Notes: generated from the sequence alone by a model not told the origin. 33,552 bases of DNA from Gammaproteobacteria bacterium (GCA_003134045.1 PLAH01000153.1:1-33552), one strand, 5' to 3'; shown: positions 22,808 through 30,403, numbered from the stretch's first letter. Program-made: numbers and translations.

Positions 22808-24526
22808 TTATGCAACGGTCGGCGCGCGCTCACGAGCCAACGCGGGAACGCGCGCCGCCAGAAAACGTTGAAACCAGGCGATGGCAGCCGGAATCGGACC
22901 GCCGGCGGCGGCTTGGTAGCCGAACTCGATCATACCCTTCTGAATGGATTCGGCCGTGGCTCGAGCGCTGCGGCGCGCGGACGGTCCCAGGCGGGCCGCC
23001 AGATACTGCGCGGCGCGTGCGCTGTCATCCGGCGGCAGCACGGTGTAGTCGAGCCGGCGCAGCAGGCAGCGGCCCGGTGCGATGGGCAACGCCTGCAGCA
23101 CCGAGAGGCCATCGGGCCGCGTGTCGATGAGCTGATTCGGCGCGATGAAGCGCCGCTGCCAGACCGGCGCCGCGAGGCATTCGACCAGCGCCGCGTAGCG
23201 CCGTGAACTCCAGCCGCCATGCTGCAGCGGCGAGACGCTCCAGGCGAGCGAATCCGCCTCGGCATCCGCCGGCACCCGCAACTCCGGGGCGGCGCGGCCG
23301 GTGGGCGACTCGAGCCACTGCTCGACCACGATTTTCCAATCCGCGGCCACGGCATATTCCGAAGGTCCCTCCAGCATCATCAATCCCTGGGGCGGGCCGG
23401 CGTCGAACCAAGCGTCCGGCATGCGCTCGGTGTCCCCGACGAGCTTGGACTTCGGCGAGCGCACGAACAGCAGGCCGCCGACCGATCGCAGGTCGAGTGC
23501 ATTCAAATCGTTCCTGCCCGATCCCGTACTGTGGCCCGCCAATGAAAACTCGAGTCCGTGCAACCGGCATTCGATCGAACGCTCGAACCGGCCGCTGCGG
23601 CTCGCCACCAGCGTGTGCGGGGACTCGGGACAGCTGTTGCGCAGCGCATGCACGGCTCCCGCGCCGTCGCGCACCAGCAGCGCCCGCTCGGCGCCGATGT
23701 CGGCGGTCAGGAAATCGCCGGCCCGCGGTATTTGCGACTCGTGCCCCGCCACCGCCCAAGCACTTTGAAACAATGCGTCGCGCTCCATGGCGAAGAGGCG
23801 CGCGTCGTCGTACGCCCACGCCGCAAACCGGACGGCGGCACCCGCGGCCGCGGGGCGAGTCGCCGGAGCGGCGCTCGCCTCGAATTGACCCGGGAAGACC
23901 GAGCGCAGAAAGCTCAAGCAGCGGCGCTTGGCGGCCGGACGATCGATGTCGCGCTCGGTTTGAAAGGCGATGTCCTGCCATAGAATCTCGAGCGCGCCGA
24001 TGAGTCCGAGCGCCACCCCGTCCGGATCCAATTGCGTCTGCGCGGTCTCGGCTATCAGGGCTTCGATGAGTTCGCGCACCAGCCTGGCGAAGCTCTCGTC
24101 CTTCTGTCCGCAGATGTCGAAGTATTCCTGCCGCGAACTCGCCTCGCCCCAGAACGCGTACCAGACCGAGACTTTACGGGGACTGGCGATGTCCGGATCG
24201 AGGTACAGATCGACCAGCGATTGGAGCGCGGCCACGGGCCTGGACTTGAGCCTCGCCACCGGCAGCAGCACCTGCTCCTCGAATTCCGCGGCGAGGAATT
24301 CCAAAGATGCGACCAGCATCGCCGCCTTGGAATTGAAATAGAATCTCACGATGCCAGGGGACATTTTCGCGATCGCGACCACTTTTTCCACCGTGGTCCG
24401 CGACGGGCCGTACAGGTGCAGGGCCGAAATACAGGCATCGATCAGACGCTGGCGCTGCCGGGCATGGCCTTTGCGCGCACGCGGCAGGCCGGCCGCCGCG
24501 TTGGCCTTTTTTTTTCGCCCACTCAC
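22808..24526 (-). CDS. TetR/BetI-like regulator fused to a degenerate Rieske oxygenase domain
   Basis: A 572-residue continuous frame. Residues ~20-215 are a complete TetR regulator (T-T-V-E-K-V-V-A-I-A-K helix-turn-helix, R-F-Y-F-N-S-K, and the BetI-like Y-A-F-W-G). After an Ala/Pro linker (~216-231), residues ~232-572 align with the Rieske oxygenase at 20000-21178: I-P-R-A-G-D versus I-P-K-A-G-D, A-D-W-K-I versus V-D-W-K-I, and I-D-T-R-P-D...Q-A-L-P-I-A-P-G-R-C versus I-D-V-Y-P-D...Q-V-L-P-A-G-P-G-K-C. The Rieske C-x-H is C299-P-E301, losing one His; C320-x2-H323 remains. The iron motif N-Y-L-E-S-Y-H becomes Q-W-L-E-S-P-T (403-409), losing both His. Catalysis looks impossible, so ligand sensing is inferred. 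The start is a GTG without a clear ribosome binding site. An A9 run lies in codons 4-7. Confidence 0.82.
   Translation of the reverse strand: MSGRKKKANAAAGLPRARKGHARQRQRLIDACISALHLYGPSRTTVEKVVAIAKMSPGIVRFYFNSKAAMLVASLEFLAAEFEEQVLLPVARLKSRPVAALQSLVDLYLDPDIASPRKVSVWYAFWGEASSRQEYFDICGQKDESFARLVRELIEALIAETAQTQLDPDGVALGLIGALEILWQDIAFQTERDIDRPAAKRRCLSFLRSVFPGQFEASAAPATRPAAAGAAVRFAAWAYDDARLFAMERDALFQSAWAVAGHESQIPRAGDFLTADIGAERALLVRDGAGAVHALRNSCPESPHTLVASRSGRFERSIECRLHGLEFSLAGHSTGSGRNDLNALDLRSVGGLLFVRSPKSKLVGDTERMPDAWFDAGPPQGLMMLEGPSEYAVAADWKIVVEQWLESPTGRAAPELRVPADAEADSLAWSVSPLQHGGWSSRRYAALVECLAAPVWQRRFIAPNQLIDTRPDGLSVLQALPIAPGRCLLRRLDYTVLPPDDSARAAQYLAARLGPSARRSARATAESIQKGMIEFGYQAAAGGPIPAAIAWFQRFLAARVPALARERAPTVA
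24507..24515. repeat. Nine-base T run (A9 in the regulator mRNA) near the regulator start
   Basis: Nine consecutive Ts on the plus strand give A9 in codons 4-7 of the TetR-Rieske fusion, encoding a lysine run just after the start codon. Homopolymers of this length can slip in replication or transcription and would shift the frame at the very start of the regulator. In a GC-rich genome an A9 run is notable. Confidence 0.7.
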
Positions 24527-24544
24527 GATAGGATACGAGCCGGC

Positions 24545-25450
24545 ATGAAGACTACGGCAACGGATTGGATGAAACGGTACGGCAAATGGCTCATCATTTT
24601 GCCGCCGCTCGGCTTCCTGCTGGTGTTCTTCCTGATTCCGTTCGCATTCGCCTTAGGCATAAGCTTCGCCGACACGGCGGTGCGGATACCGCCGTTCACC
24701 GACATTCTATCGATGAGCCCCGACTGGCACGTCCACGTGACCCTGAATCTGGGTAATTTCAAGTATCTGTTCACCGACGAAGTGTATGGCCTTTCCTATT
24801 TTTATTCGATCAAGACCGCCTTTTTTTCCACGTTGATCTGCCTGGCCCTGGGGTATCCGATGGCCTATGCCATCGCGCGGACGTCGAAGAGCACGCAGAG
24901 CGTTTTGCTGCTCATCATCATTTTGCCGTTCTGGACCTCGTTCCTGCTGCGCGTCTATGCGCTCGAGGGGATCATCCGCGAGACCGGGCTGCTCAACTCG
25001 GCGCTGCTGTGGCTCGGCATCATTCACCACCCGCTGCAGATCATGCGCACCACTTTTGCCGTCTACCTCGGCATCATTTATTCGTACCTGCCGTTCATGG
25101 TGCTGCCCTTGTTCGCCACCCTGGAGAAGCTCGATCATTCGCTGCTCGAGGCCGCGGCCGATCTGGGCAGTCCGCCGTGGCGCACCTTCATCGACGTGAC
25201 CGTGCCGCTCTCCATGCCGGGCGTCATTGCGGGGTCCATGCTGGTATTCATCCCCGCCATCGGCGAGTTCGTCATTCCCACCCTGCTCGGCGGTCCGGAC
25301 AATCTCATGATAGGCCGCGTCTTGTGGGACGAATTCTTCGGCAACCGCGATTGGCCGGTGGCCTCCGCCGTTGCCATCGCGTTCCTGGTGCTGCTGGTGG
25401 GGCCCATCGCGCTCTACCAGCACTACAGCACCAAGCAACTGGAGGCGTGA
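24545..25450 (+). CDS. Spermidine/putrescine-type ABC transporter permease (PotB-like)
   Basis: A 301-residue inner-membrane permease with about six hydrophobic segments, beginning W-L-I-I-L-P-P-L-G-F-L and containing the EAA loop (E-A-A-A-D-L-G-S-P-P-W-R-T-F) that contacts the ATPase. It resembles PotB/PotH. The ATG at 24545 starts the family-like N-terminus; the frame is open further upstream across the regulator gene, but that part is a shadow. It starts only 18 bases from the divergent TetR-Rieske fusion, so promoters must overlap coding DNA or each other. It is followed directly by PotC. The substrate is probably a trimethylated amine or phosphonate rather than a polyamine, judging from neighbours. 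Confidence 0.86.
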   Translation: MKTTATDWMKRYGKWLIILPPLGFLLVFFLIPFAFALGISFADTAVRIPPFTDILSMSPDWHVHVTLNLGNFKYLFTDEVYGLSYFYSIKTAFFSTLICLALGYPMAYAIARTSKSTQSVLLLIIILPFWTSFLLRVYALEGIIRETGLLNSALLWLGIIHHPLQIMRTTFAVYLGIIYSYLPFMVLPLFATLEKLDHSLLEAAADLGSPPWRTFIDVTVPLSMPGVIAGSMLVFIPAIGEFVIPTLLGGPDNLMIGRVLWDEFFGNRDWPVASAVAIAFLVLLVGPIALYQHYSTKQLEA

Positions 25451-25451
25451 G

Positions 25452-26282
25452 GTGCAGGATCGCGTCTCGCCGCTGCTGATTTCCATTCTCTGCGTCGGGA
25501 TCGCCATCCTCTACATCCCCATCCTGGTGCTCATCGGCTATTCGTTCAACGCATCGTCCCTGGTCAGCGTCTGGGGCGGATTCTCGACCGGCTGGTACGC
25601 GCAGCTGCTGCACAACGACCAGATCCTGGACGCCGCCTGGCTCAGCTTGAAAATCGGGGTGGTCGTCTCCACGGGCTCGGTGATTCTGGGTACGCTCGCC
25701 GCCATATCCCTGGTGAGGTTCAAGGTTTTCCGGACTCGTCTGCTGCTGACCGGCATGGTCAACGCACCCTTGGTGATGCCCGAAATCATCACCGGCATCA
25801 CGCAGTTGCTGCTGTTCGTCTCCATGCTGCACGTCTTCGGCTGGCCGCATCGCGGCTTCACCACCATCGTAATCGCGCACATCGCTTTCTGCACCGCCTA
25901 CGTCACCATCACCGTGCAATCGCGCCTGCAGAGCGCGGATCGATCCCTGGAAGAAGCCGCCATGGATTTGGGCGCAGGCCCCGTCCGCGCGTTCGTGGAC
26001 ACCACGCTTCCCAGCATCGCTCCCGCGCTCGCGTCGAGCTGGCTGCTGAGCTTCACGCTGTCGCTCGACGATCTGGTGATCTCGAGCTTCGTGTCGGGGC
26101 CCGGCGCGAGCACGCTGCCCATGGTCATTTTCTCGAAGGTCAAGCTGGGGGTGAGTCCCGACGTGAACGCACTCGCCAGCATCATCATCGGCGTGGTCGG
26201 AGCGTGCGTGCTCATGGCCGGCTACCTGATGCGCCGCTCGGACCGGCAGCGCATGATGGACGCCCAGATGGCCGAGCGTTAG
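25452..26282 (+). CDS. Spermidine/putrescine-type ABC transporter permease (PotC-like)
   Basis: A 276-residue second permease subunit with about six membrane segments and the EAA loop (E-E-A-A-M-D-L-G-A-G-P). The segment S-L-D-D-L-V-I-S-S-F, typical of PotC/PotI, is present. The GTG start at 25452 has a perfect GGAGG six bases upstream, inside the end of potB, which decides the start over longer in-frame options. Its stop overlaps the stop of the convergent HD-domain gene by four bases. No ATPase gene follows, which is unusual for this family; the PotA-like ATPase at 12856-13998 is the likely partner. Confidence 0.86.
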   Translation: MQDRVSPLLISILCVGIAILYIPILVLIGYSFNASSLVSVWGGFSTGWYAQLLHNDQILDAAWLSLKIGVVVSTGSVILGTLAAISLVRFKVFRTRLLLTGMVNAPLVMPEIITGITQLLLFVSMLHVFGWPHRGFTTIVIAHIAFCTAYVTITVQSRLQSADRSLEEAAMDLGAGPVRAFVDTTLPSIAPALASSWLLSFTLSLDDLVISSFVSGPGASTLPMVIFSKVKLGVSPDVNALASIIIGVVGACVLMAGYLMRRSDRQRMMDAQMAER

Positions 26283-26857
26283 CAGTCGGCCTTGACATAA
26301 CGAGGGTCATGCGCCGGGCGGGAGAAAATCTTCCGCACCAGGGGCTCGAAAGCCGACAGCGGCTCCGATCGATAATCGGGATCGAACGAACACTGATCCC
26401 AGTTGGCGCAGAAGTCCTTGCAGGCCTGGTACCACGGGTGGTCGCGGAACTTGTCGCGACCGTTGCGGTTGCCGCCCAGGTGGTGCACGTAGTAATAGTT
26501 CTGGAACAGCCCGTGCTGCTCGACGATCCAGGCGACTTCGGGCCGTACGTAAGGCCGGATGATGGCCGCCGCCATTTCCGCGTGATTGTACGGGGCCAGT
26601 TCGTCGCCGATGTCGTGGATCAATGCCGCGAGCACGAGCTCGTCGTCGGCGCCGTCCTTGAGCGCCCGCGTTGCCGCCTGCAGCGAATGACCCAGCCGGC
26701 TCACGGGATAGCCGTCGAGCGAATGATCGAGCTTCTGGAGTGCCGTCAGGATGTTGTCCGGCAGCCGGCGCGCATACTCGCGCTCCGAGCGATCCAGCAA
26801 CTCATAGTCCTCGCGGGTGCCGTCTTCCATGCGGCGGAAACTGACGATCTGGCTCAT
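26279..26857 (-). CDS. tmpB: HD-domain mixed-valent diiron oxygenase, TmpB/PhnZ-like
   Basis: A 192-residue HD-domain protein of the PhnZ/TmpB/myo-inositol-oxygenase type. Iron-ligand candidates are H57, H81-D82 (L-I-H-D-I-G-D), H92, H115 (E-Q-H-G-L-F) and D154 (W-D-Q-C-S-F-D). These enzymes oxidatively cleave the C-P bond of a 1-hydroxyphosphonate. Next to a TmpA-like hydroxylase it should convert 1-hydroxy-2-(trimethylammonio)ethylphosphonate to glycine betaine and phosphate. Where PhnZ, by recall, has a glutamate contacting its primary amine, I read Tyr50 (Y-P-V-S-R-L-G-H), which suits a trimethylammonium group. AAGGAG lies six bases before the ATG, nine bases after the hydroxylase gene. 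A generic annotation would be 'HD phosphohydrolase'; gene pairing argues for the oxygenase. Confidence 0.78.
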   Translation of the reverse strand: MSQIVSFRRMEDGTREDYELLDRSEREYARRLPDNILTALQKLDHSLDGYPVSRLGHSLQAATRALKDGADDELVLAALIHDIGDELAPYNHAEMAAAIIRPYVRPEVAWIVEQHGLFQNYYYVHHLGGNRNGRDKFRDHPWYQACKDFCANWDQCSFDPDYRSEPLSAFEPLVRKIFSRPAHDPRYVKADC

Positions 26858-26866
26858 GGATGCTCC

Positions 26867-28027
26867 TTAAATTTGCGCGGCGAGAGAACGCCGCAGCACA
26901 CGATATAAACTGCGCGGTCCGTCGATGTCGATGTAGCAACCCTGCAGATGGCGCAAGCCCTCTCGCGGGTCGAATCCCGTTCTGCCGTGCAGCAGGCGGC
27001 AGTTGTCGAACATCACCAGGTCGCCGGCATTCAGCAGGAAGCGAATTTCGAATTCCGGGGTGCGCAGGAGATGATCGAACACCCGGCGCGCGCGGTAGTA
27101 GGCGGTGAGTTCGTCGGGCGGCAGCAGCGGCACGAAGTCGAGCCGCGGACTGAAATGGATGGTCTTTACCCGGCCGTTCACGTCGAGTTCGATGGGCGGC
27201 GCGCTCGCCACCAGTTCGGTGACCTTGTCGCGATAACGAAATCGCACGGCGGTCGTGCTCAGGATGCGGAACGCCTCCGGATCCCGCGCCCTGAGCGCCT
27301 CGCCCACGGCGTAGCCGTCGACCAGCGTCGACAGCCCGCCGCTGGTCTCGTTGGCCAGGCAGTGCAGCAACTGCACGCCCGGCACGGGCGAACGATAGGG
27401 ATTGTCCGTGTGCGGCTCGAGCTTCACCGGCGTGTAGGCGAGATCGGTGGCGTTCGGGATCGAGCGCACATCGAAAACCGTTCCGAAATTGGTCTCGCGC
27501 GCGAACCCGAAAGCGAGGGCCACCTCGAGCACGGCATGATGTTCCGACGGCACGCCGCTGAATACGATGAAGCCGAAGCGCAGAAAGAGTTTCACCCAGG
27601 ACATCAGATCGGCATCACTGGGATTCGCGCGCCACTGCGCCCGCGGCAGATGCTCGAGCGCGCCGGTCCAGGTTTCGACCGCCGGCACGTCGTTCTCGCC
27701 GGGAGGCAGGGCCGCTTCGGCCAGAATCTCGCCGGCGGCGAAGTCGGCCTCATGGCCGTCGCTGAACCGGACGTGCAGCCTCCCGGGCTCGGTCTCCGAG
27801 AGTGCCGCGTAGCTCAAATCGAGATCGAGATCCGAGGGATCCTGCAGTCTCTGGCCCGTCAGAAGATCCATGCTCTGCGTATCCTGGCAGCGTTCCCGCA
27901 GCCAGATGGGATGGATCCCCATCCGGCGGCCGCCGCCGTCCTCGATCCACAGCTGAGTCGGGGAATTGATGGTCAATTTCAAAGAACCGGGTTGGCTGGC
28001 CACAATCATGTCCTCTTCTGCAATCAT
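26867..28027 (-). CDS. tmpA: 2-oxoglutarate/Fe(II) dioxygenase, TmpA-like (gamma-butyrobetaine hydroxylase family)
   Basis: A 386-residue dioxygenase of the gamma-butyrobetaine hydroxylase family. The N-terminal ~95 residues are the small DUF971-type domain (H-P-I-W-L-R-E-R-C). The catalytic TauD-like domain follows, with iron ligands H206-x-D208 (P-H-T-D-N-P-Y) and H347 (L-L-H-G-R-T), and arginines after H347 for 2-oxoglutarate. The family includes TmpA, which hydroxylates 2-(trimethylammonio)ethylphosphonate and is often annotated as a gamma-butyrobetaine hydroxylase. Direct pairing with the HD oxygenase favours TmpA. The ATG at 28027 overlaps the upstream stop as ATGA; a second ATG at 28009 is possible but is too close to its GAGG. 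True gamma-butyrobetaine hydroxylation, giving carnitine, cannot be excluded, as carnitine genes are also present. Confidence 0.78.
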   Translation of the reverse strand: MIAEEDMIVASQPGSLKLTINSPTQLWIEDGGGRRMGIHPIWLRERCQDTQSMDLLTGQRLQDPSDLDLDLSYAALSETEPGRLHVRFSDGHEADFAAGEILAEAALPPGENDVPAVETWTGALEHLPRAQWRANPSDADLMSWVKLFLRFGFIVFSGVPSEHHAVLEVALAFGFARETNFGTVFDVRSIPNATDLAYTPVKLEPHTDNPYRSPVPGVQLLHCLANETSGGLSTLVDGYAVGEALRARDPEAFRILSTTAVRFRYRDKVTELVASAPPIELDVNGRVKTIHFSPRLDFVPLLPPDELTAYYRARRVFDHLLRTPEFEIRFLLNAGDLVMFDNCRLLHGRTGFDPREGLRHLQGCYIDIDGPRSLYRVLRRSLAAQI

Positions 28028-29136
28028 TTCGCGGTCTTGACGCGAGTCCACGTGCGCGTACGGATCCGTTCCGTTGCCGCGCTCACCTCGGCGGACCGGT
28101 ACAACCTCGCCTCGATTTCCGGCGTGGGGTACAGAGTCACGTCGCCAAGGATACGCAAGTCGACCAGCGGCCGAGAAGCGATATTATCATTACCATAATA
28201 AATCGAGTTGCTGATCTCGGCGATGATGTCCGGCCGCAGGATGAAGTTGATGAATTGGTAGGCGGCGTCGGGGTGCGGCGCCCCTTCCGGGATGAGCAGC
28301 GAGGAAAACGTCTGATTCGCGCCCTCTTTCGGCACGGTGAACGCCAGTTTCACGTCGATCCCCACGGCCCGGGCCCGGGCCCGGGACAAGGCGTAGTCGC
28401 TCGACCAGGACATGGCGACGCACACTTCCCTGTTGGCCAGGCCGTTCATGAACTCGGCGGAATCGAACGAGCGGACGAAGGGACGCACCTTGAGCAGCAA
28501 CGTCTCGGCGGCCTTGAAGTCTTCCGGCCTGGTGCTGTTCGGGTCGAGGCCCAGGTACTTCAAGGCAAGTTGCAGAACGTCCTCGGCAGAATCCAGGAAA
28601 GTCACCCCGCAATCGGCGAATTTGGCGACGACCTCAGGCTTGAACAGCATGTCCAGGCTGTCCACCGGCGCGTCGGGCATGCGCGCCTTCACCATGTCGA
28701 CGTTGTAGGCGAAACCGTTGATGGAGTGCAGGTACGGCACCGCATGCGCGTTGCCCGGATCGTAGGCCGCCTGGATGGCCAGAATGCGTGGGTCGAGATT
28801 CCGCCAATTCGGCAGCTTCGACTTGTCGAGCGGAAGGTACACGCCGGCGCGGATCTCACGGCTGAAAAAATCCGTGGATGCGCTGACGACATCGTAGCCG
28901 GAGCTGCCCGCCATGAGCCGGGCCTCCATGGTTTCCTCGGCGTCATAGACGTCATACGTGACCTTGATGCCGGTCTGCTTCTCGAATTTCGCGATCGTGT
29001 CGGGGCCGATGAAATCGGTCCAATTGTAAATGAACAACTGTTTATCTGCGGCGGCCGCGCCGCACGCGGCCGTGAGACTCGCCAGGCACCCTAGGACCAG
29101 CAGCGTTCTCATCGTCCGAATTCGACTGAAGTTCAT
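28024..29136 (-). CDS. Periplasmic binding protein, PotF/PotD-like
   Basis: A 370-residue polyamine-type binding protein. The N-terminus is a signal peptide (basic start, hydrophobic T-L-L-V-L-G-C-L-A-S-L, likely cut after A-A-A before D-K). The mature start, L-F-I-Y-N-W-T-D-F-I-G-P-D-T, and P-L-D-K-S-K-L-P-N-W-R-N-L-D-P are close to E. coli PotF. It is the first gene of a unit with TmpA and TmpB, and its stop overlaps TmpA's start, which ties it to uptake of their substrate. The start at 29136 lacks a strong ribosome binding site; an ATG eight codons later is the alternative. Near 28183-28200 the coding sequence is unusually AT-rich. Ligand specificity for a trimethylammonium phosphonate is inference. 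Confidence 0.85.
   Translation of the reverse strand: MNFSRIRTMRTLLVLGCLASLTAACGAAAADKQLFIYNWTDFIGPDTIAKFEKQTGIKVTYDVYDAEETMEARLMAGSSGYDVVSASTDFFSREIRAGVYLPLDKSKLPNWRNLDPRILAIQAAYDPGNAHAVPYLHSINGFAYNVDMVKARMPDAPVDSLDMLFKPEVVAKFADCGVTFLDSAEDVLQLALKYLGLDPNSTRPEDFKAAETLLLKVRPFVRSFDSAEFMNGLANREVCVAMSWSSDYALSRARARAVGIDVKLAFTVPKEGANQTFSSLLIPEGAPHPDAAYQFINFILRPDIIAEISNSIYYGNDNIASRPLVDLRILGDVTLYPTPEIEARLYRSAEVSAATERIRTRTWTRVKTAK
28366..28385. repeat. Short GGCCCG tandem repeat in the binding-protein gene
   Basis: GGCCCG repeated about 3.3 times over 20 bases, encoding alternating arginine and alanine in the middle of the PotF-like protein. It is in frame (6-base unit), so length changes would add or remove two residues without a frameshift. 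Confidence 0.6.
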
Positions 29137-29204
29137 CGACTTAGTCTAACATTGCCGAAGCGCGCCGAGTTCGGCCGGCCGCACCCAGTCCCAGGGAGTA
29201 TCGC

Positions 29205-30395
29205 GTGCGTCATTTCAGTGGTTCGGCACTTCTCGTCCTGCTCTGCATCGCATTCACCTCAAGCGCACCACCCGCGGACGCGCAGGCCGCAAAGCCTCGC
29301 GCCCGCGATCTCGGCATCCCGTTCGACGGCCAGCCGGGCCCCTTCAATGCCATCACCGATGTCGCCGGCGTCACCGTGGGTCACACCACGCTGATCTCGG
29401 GCACGGGCAAGCTCGTGGTGGGCAAGGGGCCGGTGCGCACCGGCGTCACGGCGGTGCTGCCGCGCGGCCGGAAGTCCGAATCCGACCCGGTATTCGCGGC
29501 CTGGTTCTCACAGAACGGCAATGGCGAAATGACCGGAACCACCTGGGTGGAGGAATCGGGATTTCTCGAGGGCCCGGTGATGCTGACCAACACGCACAGC
29601 GTCGGCGTGGTGCGCGACGCCACCATTCAATGGCGCATCGCCCACGGCGCCGCCGATGCCACGGGTTTCTGGTGGTCGCTCCCCGTGGTCGGCGAAACGT
29701 GGGACGGCTGGCTCAACGACATCAACGGCTTTCACGTCAAACCGGAGCACGCCTTTCACGCGCTCGACACGGCGCAGGGCGGCGCGGTCGAGGAAGGCAG
29801 CGTCGGCGGCGGCACGGGCATGATCTGCAATGGCTACAAGGGCGGCATCGGCACCGCCTCGCGCCGCCTCGAGGCCAAGGAAGGCGGCTATACCGTCGGA
29901 GTGCTGGTCCAGTGCAACTACGGCAGGCGGGACAATCTACGCATCGCCGGCGTCGCGGTCGGCCGCGAAATACCGGCGCCGGAACCGTACGCCTTCATCC
30001 CGTCCGATCTCGCGGAACGTGGCTCCATCATCGTCATCGTCGCCACCGACGCGCCGTTGCTGGCCCATCAATTGAAGCGCCTCGCACATCGCGTCACCCT
30101 AGGTTTAGGCCGCAACGGCAGCCTCTCCGGCAACGGCTCGGGCGATATCTTCATCGCCTTCTCGACCGCGAATTCAGGGGCGGCCGCCGCGGATCGCGTG
30201 GTCGATCTGAAGATGCTGCCCAACGACCTGCTGGACCCCCTGTTCAAGGGCACCGTCGAGGCCACCGAGGAAGCCATCGTCAACGCGCTGGTGGCCGCGA
30301 GCGACATGACCGGCGCCGACGGGCACCGGGTCATCGCCCTGCCCCATGAGGAACTGCGCGCCGTCTTGAAGAAGTACGGGCGGCTCGCCCCTTAG
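29205..30395 (+). CDS. P1-family (DmpA-like) exported aminopeptidase/amidase
   Basis: A 396-residue N-terminal nucleophile hydrolase of peptidase family P1 (DmpA/BapA). A Sec signal (L-L-V-L-L-C-I-A-F, cut near A-D-A-Q-A) sends it to the periplasm. These enzymes cut themselves before a serine that becomes the nucleophile. Here G272-S273 in E-R-G-S-I-I-V-I-V-A-T-D-A-P gives a C-terminal chain of 124 residues, about the beta-chain length known for DmpA. N-terminal family motifs G-V-T-A-V-L-P-R-G and T-N-T-H-S-V-G are present. The GTG start has AGGGAG seven bases upstream. It diverges from the binding-protein gene across 68 bases. Likely activity is release of N-terminal residues from peptides or amides; a link with the amine pathways is not evident. 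Confidence 0.87.
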   Translation: MRHFSGSALLVLLCIAFTSSAPPADAQAAKPRARDLGIPFDGQPGPFNAITDVAGVTVGHTTLISGTGKLVVGKGPVRTGVTAVLPRGRKSESDPVFAAWFSQNGNGEMTGTTWVEESGFLEGPVMLTNTHSVGVVRDATIQWRIAHGAADATGFWWSLPVVGETWDGWLNDINGFHVKPEHAFHALDTAQGGAVEEGSVGGGTGMICNGYKGGIGTASRRLEAKEGGYTVGVLVQCNYGRRDNLRIAGVAVGREIPAPEPYAFIPSDLAERGSIIVIVATDAPLLAHQLKRLAHRVTLGLGRNGSLSGNGSGDIFIAFSTANSGAAAADRVVDLKMLPNDLLDPLFKGTVEATEEAIVNALVAASDMTGADGHRVIALPHEELRAVLKKYGRLAP

Positions 30396-30403
30396 TACGC
30401 GCT

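Noticed and set aside
22808..24526. The TetR-Rieske fusion as two genes joined by a sequencing error
   Set aside because: Reading frame and codon character are continuous across the linker, and a lost stop alone would not explain the coordinated loss of iron ligands. It remains worth confirming by resequencing.
26867..28027. Annotation as true gamma-butyrobetaine hydroxylase
   Set aside because: Not excluded, but placed second: the coupled HD-domain oxygenase and binding protein fit the TmpA/TmpB pair better.
28024..29136. Lipoprotein reading of the binding-protein signal (L-T-A-A-C)
   Set aside because: The residue three before the cysteine is threonine, a poor lipobox, while a normal signal peptidase I site (A-A-A before D-K) follows.
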